Part shown: positions 6,624 through 12,276 of the stretch, one piece after another
How positions within the stretch are numbered: the stretch's first letter is position 1
How the letters are laid out: every line of letters begins with the position of its first letter
From: Fimenecus sp045602655
GTDB lineage: Bacteria; Bacillota; Clostridia; Oscillospirales; Acutalibacteraceae
NCBI GenBank assembly: GCA_045602655.1
Contig: JAZSBY010000038.1
Location: forward strand, 1 to 13,954
Length of the DNA: 13,954 bases
Direction: 5' to 3'
Position numbers and translations under genes: made by a program
Notes under the pieces: generated by a model
Told to the model about the DNA's origin: nothing
The model's input: the letters and a program-made list of their open reading frames with translations, nothing else
Database searches by the model: none

Positions 6624-8195
6624 TTGTTAAAGAGTTTTAAGAAAAAAAGTTTAAAGGCAAAAATAGGCATTATTTCAGGTGCCCTGATTATTTTGTTATT
6701 GCTTGTCTATGTCCTTTATTCTAACTTTAAACCTGAGCCACCAGTGGAATATGATGTCGCAAAGGTGACTTATGGTACAGTTACTGATTATCTTGATGTA
6801 ACAGGTACAGTTGAATCAGGTCTTACTGATAATTTTCTTGCAATTGAAGGCATAACGATACAAGAGGTTTTTGTAGATGTTGGTGATTCTGTAAAAAAAG
6901 GCGATAAGATTGCTACTTTTGATGTTAGCGGTGCGACTGAATATGTCAATAAGGCTAAGGCAGAGTATGACAAAGCACTAAAGGAATACAATGACACAGT
7001 TAATTCTTCTGTTGCAAACGAAAACAGAAAGAATGAAATTAAATCAGAAATAGAAAAACTTTCAAAGCAAGTGGCACTCAAGGAAAAGGAGATAAGCGAA
7101 TTATCCTCACAGATTGAGGCTGGGCAGACAGGTGAAACTGCACCTATTCCTGAGGACCAGATTGATAAGATTGCTATGCAGATGCTTTCAAACGGTGCAT
7201 CACTGATGCAGGTTATTGAGTTTAAAAAGGCTGCATCTCAGGTTGAACTTCCTGTTGTGGATGAGGCAACTGAAGCAAAACAAAAGGAATTTATGCAGAA
7301 AAATCTTGAATTGGCACAGCTTAATTCACAGATTTCCGCACTTTATGCAGAGGATGTTTCTACAGTTGCAGCAGATTCTTCAGTTGTTGATGCATTAAAA
7401 GCTATGAAAGATGCAAAAAAAGCAGAATATGATAAAATCAATAAAGCATATAACGATATGAAAAATGGTTGGTACGCTGAAAATGATGGTGTTGTAACAA
7501 CAGTTAATATTAAAGCGGGCGAAACCTTTGTCCCTGTAAAAGAAAACACAGGTTCATCCCTTGATATTTCTTCATTGATAGGTGGGGGAATGGATAGCGA
7601 AACTGCAAATATTGTGGGAACTCTATTAAATGGTTCTTCAACACCTATGGGTGCCGGAGTTACAGTTGAAAGCTATGACAATATGATTGTTACTGTTACT
7701 GTTGGTAAATCCGACCTTTTAAAGGTGAAAAAAGGAATGAAAGCTGTTATTACAAGCCTTGATTCTGAATATGAGGGTGAGGTTATCTATGTTGGGGCTA
7801 AGGCAGCTGATTCAGCAGGCGGTCTTGATTTAGGTTCAATTACATCCCTTATGGGAGGTACATCGGGTGCTTCGGGTGCTATTGTTAAGGTTAAAATTAA
7901 CAATCCAGATTCTAAAATTGTAGTAGGTTTTGATGTTGATATTAAGATTGTTCTCGACACACTTGAAAATGTTTTAACAGTTCCCGTTGAATCAGTAATC
8001 TATGATGGCGGTGTTTATTCCGTATTCGTTCTTGATGAAGAGGCAGGGACTGTAACAAAATGCAAAATTACAAAGGGATTGCTGGACGATGTCAATTATG
8101 AAGTAAAAAGCGGACTTACCGATGGCGATATTGTTGTGAAAAGTCCTGACCCGAATATGGTAGACGGTACAGTTGTTAAAATGAAGAATGCATAA
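6624..8195 (+). CDS. HlyD/MacA-type membrane fusion (adaptor) protein
   Basis: This is a membrane-anchored adaptor of an ABC efflux or export system. Residues 1-12 are basic, 13-33 form one membrane helix, and the rest faces outside. The first lipoyl half (about 76-100, VFVDVGDSVKKGDKIATFD) is followed by a long helical hairpin region (about 101-280, charged coiled-coil segments). The second lipoyl half is at about 282-303 (ENDGVVTTVNIKAGE), with beta-barrel and membrane-proximal domains to residue 523. Two Gly/Ser/Met-rich loops interrupt it at 311-345 and 396-418. I favour the TTG at 6624, about 11 nt after AAGGA (6608-6612); GTG at 6615 would sit only 2 nt after that site. In Gram-positives such adaptors pair with an ATPase and a MacB-like permease. 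The permease follows 14 bp on, but no ATPase gene is present. The substrate is unknown. Confidence 0.87.
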   Translation: MLKSFKKKSLKAKIGIISGALIILLLLVYVLYSNFKPEPPVEYDVAKVTYGTVTDYLDVTGTVESGLTDNFLAIEGITIQEVFVDVGDSVKKGDKIATFDVSGATEYVNKAKAEYDKALKEYNDTVNSSVANENRKNEIKSEIEKLSKQVALKEKEISELSSQIEAGQTGETAPIPEDQIDKIAMQMLSNGASLMQVIEFKKAASQVELPVVDEATEAKQKEFMQKNLELAQLNSQISALYAEDVSTVAADSSVVDALKAMKDAKKAEYDKINKAYNDMKNGWYAENDGVVTTVNIKAGETFVPVKENTGSSLDISSLIGGGMDSETANIVGTLLNGSSTPMGAGVTVESYDNMIVTVTVGKSDLLKVKKGMKAVITSLDSEYEGEVIYVGAKAADSAGGLDLGSITSLMGGTSGASGAIVKVKINNPDSKIVVGFDVDIKIVLDTLENVLTVPVESVIYDGGVYSVFVLDEEAGTVTKCKITKGLLDDVNYEVKSGLTDGDIVVKSPDPNMVDGTVVKMKNA

Positions 8196-8209
8196 ATGGG
8201 GTGTGAATA

Positions 8210-9457
8210 TTGAATATTAAAGAGAATATTCGTATTGCCGTTTTCAGTATAAGAACAAACCTGATGCGTTCACTTCTTACCATGTTAGGCATTATAATTG
8301 GTGTTGCATCTGTTATTGCTATTGTTACTGTTGGTAATGGTGGCAGGGACTATATTGTCGGAATGATTCGAGATATGGGAAATAGTGCTATTTCTCTTAC
8401 AGTCAATGTAAACACAGCAAACGATGACGACTACTTCACTGATGCGGATATTGCAGCAATCAGAAAGCTTGATGGTGTGCAATATGCGTCTATGCAGTCA
8501 ATTGCAATGTGTCAGATGAGTGCTAACGATATGAGTGGCATCCTTATGGGGATTGGCTGTAACACTGATATGCAGATGTTAATGCGAACACCGTTGATTT
8601 ACGGCAGATTTTTCACAGAAGAGGAATATCTTGAAGGTAAGAATGTAGGCGTTATTGATGTAGGCAGTGCCTTGCAGCTTTTCGGCAGAAAAGATGTTGT
8701 TGGTGAGAGTATAAGTTGCACATCTAATGACCTTACAATATCCGTTCGTATTGTCGGTGTCGTGGATATTATGGCAAGTATGAACCTGGATACTGAAGAA
8801 ATGATGAGCAGTATGACTTCTATGATGGGTGGAATGCAGATGACAAGCTGTATGCTCTTGATGCCGGCACCTGTTTCTGCTACTCTCCTCGGAAAAACAA
8901 GTGGTCATTATGATATGCTACAGATTACCGCTGTGGACGAAAATATGCTCGATGGTATCGGCACAGCAGCTCTTAATCGTGTACATTCACTTCACGACAA
9001 TTATGAAAATGACTGTTATAGCGTAACCAATATGGCAACATATATTGACCTTCTTGATACAGTTATCAATGTCTTTACCATTTTCATAGCGGCTGTAAGT
9101 GCTATTTCACTTATTGTTGGCGGTATTGGCGTTATGAATATTATGCTTGTGTCAATTACAGAGCGTACTCGTGAAATCGGTATCAGAAAGGCTCTTGGTG
9201 CAAAAACAGGGACAATTATGTTCCAGTTCTTGACAGAATCAATAATCCTCTGTCTGATAGGTGGTTTAATCGGATTACTGTTAGGTGTTGCAGGTGCTGC
9301 ATTTGTTTCATATATAATGAAAGTGCCACTTGCAGTACAGCCATCAACAATTGCATTGGCAGTTGGCTTCTCCTCAGCAATAGGAATTATCTTTGGTGTA
9401 TATCCTGCCAGAAGAGCAGCAAAATTACCACCAATTGAGGCACTTCGTCGTGACTAA
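8210..9457 (+). CDS. MacB/FtsX-type ABC transporter permease
   Basis: This 415-aa protein has the standard four-helix layout of the MacB/FtsX family. Helix 1 is at about 21-42 (RSLLTMLGIIIGVASVIAI), an extracytoplasmic core domain at about 45-275, and helices 2-4 at about 282-312, 337-369 and 378-400. The cytoplasmic coupling stretch ERTREIGIRKALGAK at 318-332 and the C-terminal PARRAAKLPPIEALR are hallmarks. The core domain is strikingly methionine-rich: 11 Met in residues 188-218 and 8 in 95-125. The start is TTG at 8210 with GGGGTG at 8198-8203 before it; no upstream start is possible because TGA follows closely. It lacks any nucleotide-binding domain, so it needs an ATPase encoded elsewhere. 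With the preceding adaptor it probably forms an export or efflux complex. Confidence 0.9.
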   Translation: MNIKENIRIAVFSIRTNLMRSLLTMLGIIIGVASVIAIVTVGNGGRDYIVGMIRDMGNSAISLTVNVNTANDDDYFTDADIAAIRKLDGVQYASMQSIAMCQMSANDMSGILMGIGCNTDMQMLMRTPLIYGRFFTEEEYLEGKNVGVIDVGSALQLFGRKDVVGESISCTSNDLTISVRIVGVVDIMASMNLDTEEMMSSMTSMMGGMQMTSCMLLMPAPVSATLLGKTSGHYDMLQITAVDENMLDGIGTAALNRVHSLHDNYENDCYSVTNMATYIDLLDTVINVFTIFIAAVSAISLIVGGIGVMNIMLVSITERTREIGIRKALGAKTGTIMFQFLTESIILCLIGGLIGLLLGVAGAAFVSYIMKVPLAVQPSTIALAVGFSSAIGIIFGVYPARRAAKLPPIEALRRD

Positions 9458-9469
9458 TATATTTAAGAT

Positions 9470-9505
9470 AAACCCCTGGGACTCTATCCTTGGGGTTTTG
9501 AATTT
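9470..9505 (+). terminator. First terminator after the permease
   Basis: AAACCCC (9470-9476) pairs with GGGGTTT (9492-9498). The stem continues inside through GGGA/TCCT after a T-T mismatch, with loop CTCTA, and a T-rich tail (TTTTGAATTTT) follows. Confidence 0.78.
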
Positions 9506-9519
9506 TATCCTTCATTTTT

Positions 9520-9557
9520 ACAGATGTATATGCAGTTGTATATACATCTGTTTTTTT
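9520..9557 (+). terminator. Second, stronger tandem terminator
   Basis: ACAGATGTATATGC (9520-9533) pairs with GTATATACATCTGT (9538-9551), a 14-bp stem with one G-U pair and an AGTT loop, directly followed by seven T. The T tract runs into the first 0A box. Confidence 0.88.
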
Positions 9558-9563
9558 GTCGAA
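9557..9563 (+). promoter_or_regulatory. Distal candidate Spo0A (0A) box
   Basis: TGTCGAA is an exact core 0A box, in the extended context TTTTGTCGAAAA. It lies about 285 bp upstream of the main spo0A promoter and touches the T tract of the preceding terminator, so a direct role in spo0A control is uncertain. Confidence 0.5.
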
Positions 9564-9643
9564 AAAAGAATTGTAAAGAGAATTACTTTACAAAAATAGC
9601 AGTAATTGCCATTGTAAACCCTTGATTTATCAAGTTTTAAACA

Positions 9644-9666
9644 TTTTCAACAAAGTTTTCAACAAA
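9644..9666. repeat. Tandem 12-bp repeat, 0A-box-like
   Basis: TTTTCAACAAA occurs twice, at 9644-9654 and 9656-9666, with a period of 12 bp. On the minus strand each unit contains TGTTGAA, one base from the 0A box TGTCGAA. It also differs by two bases from the DnaA box TTATCCACA, so other binders are possible. Confidence 0.6.
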
Positions 9667-9743
9667 ATCAAAGTTCAAATCCCTGTTAAAAATATACTGT
9701 ATAAAAAGGCTGACAGCAGTGTTTTAATACGAATCTTATGAAT

Positions 9744-9774
9744 AATCCTGCATATTTTTTGCAGGATTTTTTCT
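9744..9774 (+). terminator. Unassigned intrinsic terminator
   Basis: AATCCTGCA (9744-9752) pairs perfectly with TGCAGGATT (9760-9768) over a 7-nt loop and runs into TTTTTTCTTTTT. No gene lies between this and the preceding tandem terminators, so it either backs them up or ends a small RNA. Confidence 0.72.
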
Positions 9775-9810
9775 TTTTCCTTCATATTTGCACTTTTTAA
9801 TTGCAAAAAG

Positions 9811-9817
9811 TGTCGAA
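9811..9817 (+). promoter_or_regulatory. Proximal candidate Spo0A (0A) box
   Basis: TGTCGAA is an exact core 0A box, 30 bp upstream of the -35 element of the spo0A promoter and inside the spacer of a weaker upstream promoter candidate. Position and sequence suggest autoregulation of spo0A, as known in Bacillus. Confidence 0.65.
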
Positions 9818-9847
9818 AAGTTTTTTATAATAAAAAATCAAAAACTA

Positions 9848-9876
9848 TTGCCAATAATTACCAAATATGGTAAAAT
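9848..9876 (+). promoter_or_regulatory. Sigma-A promoter of spo0A
   Basis: TTGCCA (9848-9853), a 17-bp spacer and TAAAAT (9871-9876) with extended -10 TGG (9868-9870). The start site should be near 9883, giving a leader of about 50 nt. I see no sigma-H-type promoter with confidence. Confidence 0.75.
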
Positions 9877-9933
9877 ATGGCAGAAATAAGAAATCAGAAA
9901 ATGATTTTTATAAAAATATGGAGGTTTCAAAAA

Positions 9934-10689
9934 ATGGGAAACAATTTGAAAGTATTATTAACAGGTGAGGGCAGTGAATTCGGAAAGACTTGTGCCAATG
10001 TGTTGCGAAGCTATGGCTGTGATGTATATCTTGTTGCAAAGGACGGCAGAGCGGTTTTAGAAAAGAATGCAAATAACGATGTTGATGTTATTGTAATGGA
10101 TGCATTTATGGCAAATCTTGATGCGTTGGGTGTTATGAACGAGATTGATGAGGAGTCAAAGCCCTTGATAATGATAATGTCAAGCACTGATAACCAGAGA
10201 TTTGAGCAGGAAATCTTATCAGCAGGTGCAGATTATTATTTTTTAAAACCCTTTGATATAAACATATTAGCTCAACGTATTTCACAGTTAACAGGCTGGA
10301 GTAAAAGTGAAGGCAGCACCACAGGATTAAATACAAATGACTTGCAGGTGACAGTAAGTGAGATTATGCACCAGATTGGTGTTCCTGCACATATTAAAGG
10401 GTATCAATACCTTCGTGAAGCAATAGTACTTTCTATAAATGATAAGGAAATGATGAGTTCAGTTACAAAAATTCTGTATCCTACCGTTGCTAAAATGTAT
10501 TCAACAACTGCATCCCGTGTTGAAAGAGCAATTCGTCATGCTATTGAGGTTGCTTGGGATAGGGGGGATGTAGATGTGCTCAGTTCATATTTTGGATATA
10601 CTATTCAGAACACAAGGGGAAAGCCAACTAACTCAGAATTTATTGCAATGATAAGCGATAAGCTTCGTCTGCGAATGAAAATTTCTTGA
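9934..10689 (+). CDS. spo0A: Sporulation master regulator Spo0A, with atypical receiver
   Basis: Spo0A is the response regulator that commits cells to sporulation and binds 0A boxes when phosphorylated. Residues 1-121 form a receiver domain; about 137-251 form the highly conserved DNA-binding domain, with TTASRVERAIRHAIEVAW at 191-208 and GKPTNSEFIAMISDKLRL at 229-246. These are specific to Spo0A. The phospho-acceptor aspartate (D56), the switch Ser (S84) and K105 in FLKPFD are kept. The acidic pocket is not: the usual Asp-Asp after the first strand is Gly11-Glu12, and the MPxLDG segment reads MANLDA. I chose the ATG at 9934, 9 nt after GGAGG (9920-9924), giving 251 aa; an ATG at 9877 would overlap the promoter. 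spoIVB, a frequent upstream neighbour, is absent. Its stop codon lies inside the next -35 box. Confidence 0.96.
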   Translation: MGNNLKVLLTGEGSEFGKTCANVLRSYGCDVYLVAKDGRAVLEKNANNDVDVIVMDAFMANLDALGVMNEIDEESKPLIMIMSSTDNQRFEQEILSAGADYYFLKPFDINILAQRISQLTGWSKSEGSTTGLNTNDLQVTVSEIMHQIGVPAHIKGYQYLREAIVLSINDKEMMSSVTKILYPTVAKMYSTTASRVERAIRHAIEVAWDRGDVDVLSSYFGYTIQNTRGKPTNSEFIAMISDKLRLRMKIS

Positions 10690-10714
10690 CAAACACAATC
10701 GCAAGTAGTATAAT
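10686..10714 (+). promoter_or_regulatory. Consensus sigma-A promoter of the mntP operon
   Basis: TTGACA (10686-10691), a 17-bp spacer and TATAAT (10709-10714): a perfect match to the consensus. The -35 box contains the TGA stop codon of spo0A (10687-10689). Transcription should start near 10721. Confidence 0.93.
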
Positions 10715-10720
10715 CAATGT

Positions 10721-10843
10721 GCTTCGTGAGGGAGTAGTCGGCGTTTAGACGCGGCAAGTCAACATACTGACCTTTTTGGTCTGGCTTACCTTAAATGACA
10801 AGACTCATGTATGACTTTTGTGTCATACTTGGGTCTTTTTTTA
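10721..10843 (+). ncRNA. yybP-ykoY manganese riboswitch
   Basis: The leader of mntP carries yybP-ykoY family elements: the GGGAGTAG loop (10730-10737) and GTCAACATA (10758-10766), followed by a GACC/GGTC hairpin (10769-10781). The closing stem P1 can form between CGTGAG (10725-10730) and CTCATG (10804-10809). That 3' strand is also part of the terminator 5' arm, so a metal-stabilised aptamer would block termination. This fits the known behaviour of the class: Mn2+ binding turns the gene on. The downstream manganese exporter fits exactly. Confidence 0.9.
10800..10843 (+). terminator. Riboswitch-controlled terminator
   Basis: AAGACTCATGTATGAC (10800-10815) pairs with GTCATACTTGGGTCTT (10822-10837), with one T-T mismatch and one G-U pair, loop TTTTGT, and a T tract to about 10842. 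It is also the first terminator after spo0A. Confidence 0.92.
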
Positions 10844-10877
10844 TATCCTGTATGACGAAATAAACGGAGGATTTTTT

Positions 10878-11453
10878 ATGGCCGAATTAGTAGTAATTGC
10901 AGTAGGACTTGCAATGGATGCTTTTGCAGTAGCAGTATGTAAAGGCCTTAATATGAGAAAGCTTGATTTTAAGCAGATGTCTTTAATAGCCCTTTTCTTT
11001 GGTGGGTTTCAGGCAGGTATGCCACTTATAGGTTGGTTTATCGGCTCTCGTTTTGCTCATTACATTGAAAGCATCGACCATTGGGTAACATTTATTTTGC
11101 TTGCAATTATCGGTGGTAAAATGATTTTAGAGGCAATCAAAGGCGACGATGAATGTGAAGAATGTGGAGAAAACAAACTGAATTTGAAAGAGTTAACTGC
11201 ATTGGCTATTGCTACAAGTATTGATGCTCTTGCGGTGGGTGTTGCGTTTGCTTTGACTTATAACAGAAACACCGTGTTTTTAGCAGTTGCTTTGATTGGT
11301 ATTATCACAGCAGGTCTTTCGGCAATTGGTGTCTTTATCGGTCATAAATTCGGTGCTAAATATAAGAATAAAGCAGAACTGGCAGGTGGTCTTGTGCTTG
11401 TTCTTATGGGTGTTAAATTCCTTCTTGAAGGATTGGGCATAATAGGTGGTTAA
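10878..11453 (+). CDS. mntP: Manganese efflux pump MntP
   Basis: MntP is a small membrane protein that exports Mn2+ and protects against manganese overload. The 191-aa product has six hydrophobic segments in two homologous halves. Each half carries a conserved acidic motif: GLAMDAFAVAV with D14 and ATSIDALAVGVA with D116, corresponding to functionally important aspartates of the family. The central hydrophilic loop (about 88-103) is acidic and has C93 and C96. The ATG at 10878 has GGAGG (10866-10870) 7 nt upstream; the possible start upstream of it lies inside the riboswitch terminator. Control by the Mn2+ riboswitch makes a simple feedback: high Mn2+ raises exporter production. The next gene starts one base after its stop. 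Confidence 0.95.
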   Translation: MAELVVIAVGLAMDAFAVAVCKGLNMRKLDFKQMSLIALFFGGFQAGMPLIGWFIGSRFAHYIESIDHWVTFILLAIIGGKMILEAIKGDDECEECGENKLNLKELTALAIATSIDALAVGVAFALTYNRNTVFLAVALIGIITAGLSAIGVFIGHKFGAKYKNKAELAGGLVLVLMGVKFLLEGLGIIGG

Positions 11454-11454
11454 T

Positions 11455-12138
11455 ATGATTAAAACATTACTCTGGGATATTGATGGCACACTTCTTAATT
11501 TCGAAAAATCAGAAAACTATGCCATTAAAAAGTGTTTTGAAATCTTTGGGATTGGGGAGTGCACCGATGAAATGGTGGCACGGTACTCGCCAATTAACAA
11601 AAAATATTGGGAAATGCTTGAACGAGGTGAAATAACAAAGACTGAGGTGCTTCGCAACAGATTTAAAGAGTTTTTTGAAGCAGAAAACATTGATTTTGAC
11701 CGTGTTGATGCCTTTAATGATGAATATCAGGTGCGTCTTGGGGATAAGGTCTTTTTCTGTAACAATGGACTTGAAACTGTTATGGCACTTAAAGGTAAAG
11801 TTCGCCAGTATGCTGTCACAAACGGAACTTTTACAGCACAAAGCAGAAAACTCACTCAATCGGGTTTAATTGATATTTTTGATGATGTTTTTATCTCTGA
11901 TAAAATTGGTTTTGAAAAGCCATCAATTGAGTTTTTCGAGGCAATACAAGAGAAAATAGGTCAATTCAAACCGGATGAGGTTATGATTGTAGGTGATTCA
12001 CTGACAAGCGATATTCGCGGCGGAAATAGTGCCGGAATTATCTGTTGTTGGTACAATCCGTTAAATAAGGAAAATAAAACATCTCTTAAAATTGACTATG
12101 AGATAAAAAATATTGCTGAAGTACTCAATATAGTATAG
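11455..12138 (+). CDS. HAD-family phosphatase, YjjG-like
   Basis: This is a haloacid dehalogenase superfamily hydrolase of 227 aa with all four motifs: LLWDIDGTL (nucleophile D8, acid D10), VTNGT (T122, N123), the K155 lysine in GFEKPSIEFF, and MIVGDSLTSDIRGG (D181, D186). A helical cap lies between motifs I and II (about 18-95). Overall sequence, especially TLLWDIDGTLLNF and the GDSLTSDIRGG motif, resembles YjjG-type nucleotidases, which dephosphorylate (often noncanonical) pyrimidine nucleoside monophosphates; this assignment is by resemblance only. The ATG at 11455 follows AGGTGG (11444-11449). It is co-transcribed with mntP, so it would also be under manganese control. Mg2+ is the usual cofactor of HAD enzymes, and a link between manganese and this enzyme is speculative. 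Confidence 0.88.
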   Translation: MIKTLLWDIDGTLLNFEKSENYAIKKCFEIFGIGECTDEMVARYSPINKKYWEMLERGEITKTEVLRNRFKEFFEAENIDFDRVDAFNDEYQVRLGDKVFFCNNGLETVMALKGKVRQYAVTNGTFTAQSRKLTQSGLIDIFDDVFISDKIGFEKPSIEFFEAIQEKIGQFKPDEVMIVGDSLTSDIRGGNSAGIICCWYNPLNKENKTSLKIDYEIKNIAEVLNIV

Positions 12139-12143
12139 AAATT

Positions 12144-12178
12144 AAGGAACTGTTGCACAATGGACAGTTCTTTTTTTT
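12144..12178 (+). terminator. Terminator of the mntP operon
   Basis: AAGGAACTGT (12144-12153) pairs with ACAGTTCTTT (12164-12173), followed by a T tract to 12178. It lies just after the HAD gene stop. Confidence 0.85.
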
Positions 12179-12213
12179 GTTCAATATTACTTAAAAGAAA
12201 AAACAAAATATCA

Positions 12214-12242
12214 TTGTTTAAAATTTGAAAATATGGTAAAAT
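12214..12242 (+). promoter_or_regulatory. Promoter of the GPH/MFS transporter gene
   Basis: TTGTTT (12214-12219), a 17-bp spacer and TAAAAT (12237-12242) with extended -10 TGG. The 14-bp core AAATATGGTAAAAT (12229-12242) is identical to that of the spo0A promoter (9863-9876). Confidence 0.68.
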
Positions 12243-12276
12243 TGATTGATTATAAAAAAGAAAGGGAGAGTGAAAA

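Larger units (their letters stand above)
9558..9847. other. Gene-free regulatory stretch upstream of spo0A
   Basis: No convincing gene lies between the tandem terminators and the spo0A promoter. The stretch is very AT-rich. It holds an inverted repeat TTGTAAAG/CTTTACAA (9571-9578 and 9586-9593), a palindrome CTTGAT-TT-ATCAAG (9621-9634), a tandem repeat at 9644-9666, an unassigned terminator at 9744-9774, a weak hairpin CACTTTTT/AAAAAGTG (9791-9812) and two exact 0A boxes at its edges. A possible extra promoter is TTGCAA (9801-9806) with TATAAT (9826-9831), though its 19-bp spacer is long; the 0A box at 9811 lies within that spacer. Confidence 0.6.

Noticed and set aside
9393..9599. 68-codon plus-strand frame running from the permease end across both terminators
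   Set aside because: It starts inside the permease gene and passes through two terminator hairpins.
9644..9666. Replication origin with DnaA boxes
   Set aside because: The repeats differ by two bases from TTATCCACA and there is no dnaA, dnaN or further DnaA box cluster in the window.
9877..9933. ATG at 9877 as the spo0A start
   Set aside because: It directly follows the -10 box of the promoter, so it would be upstream of or at the transcription start, and GGAGG precedes ATG 9934.
12180..12276. Extra small gene between the HAD gene and the transporter
   Set aside because: Only the terminator tail and a promoter are seen; no start with a ribosome binding site other than that of the transporter.
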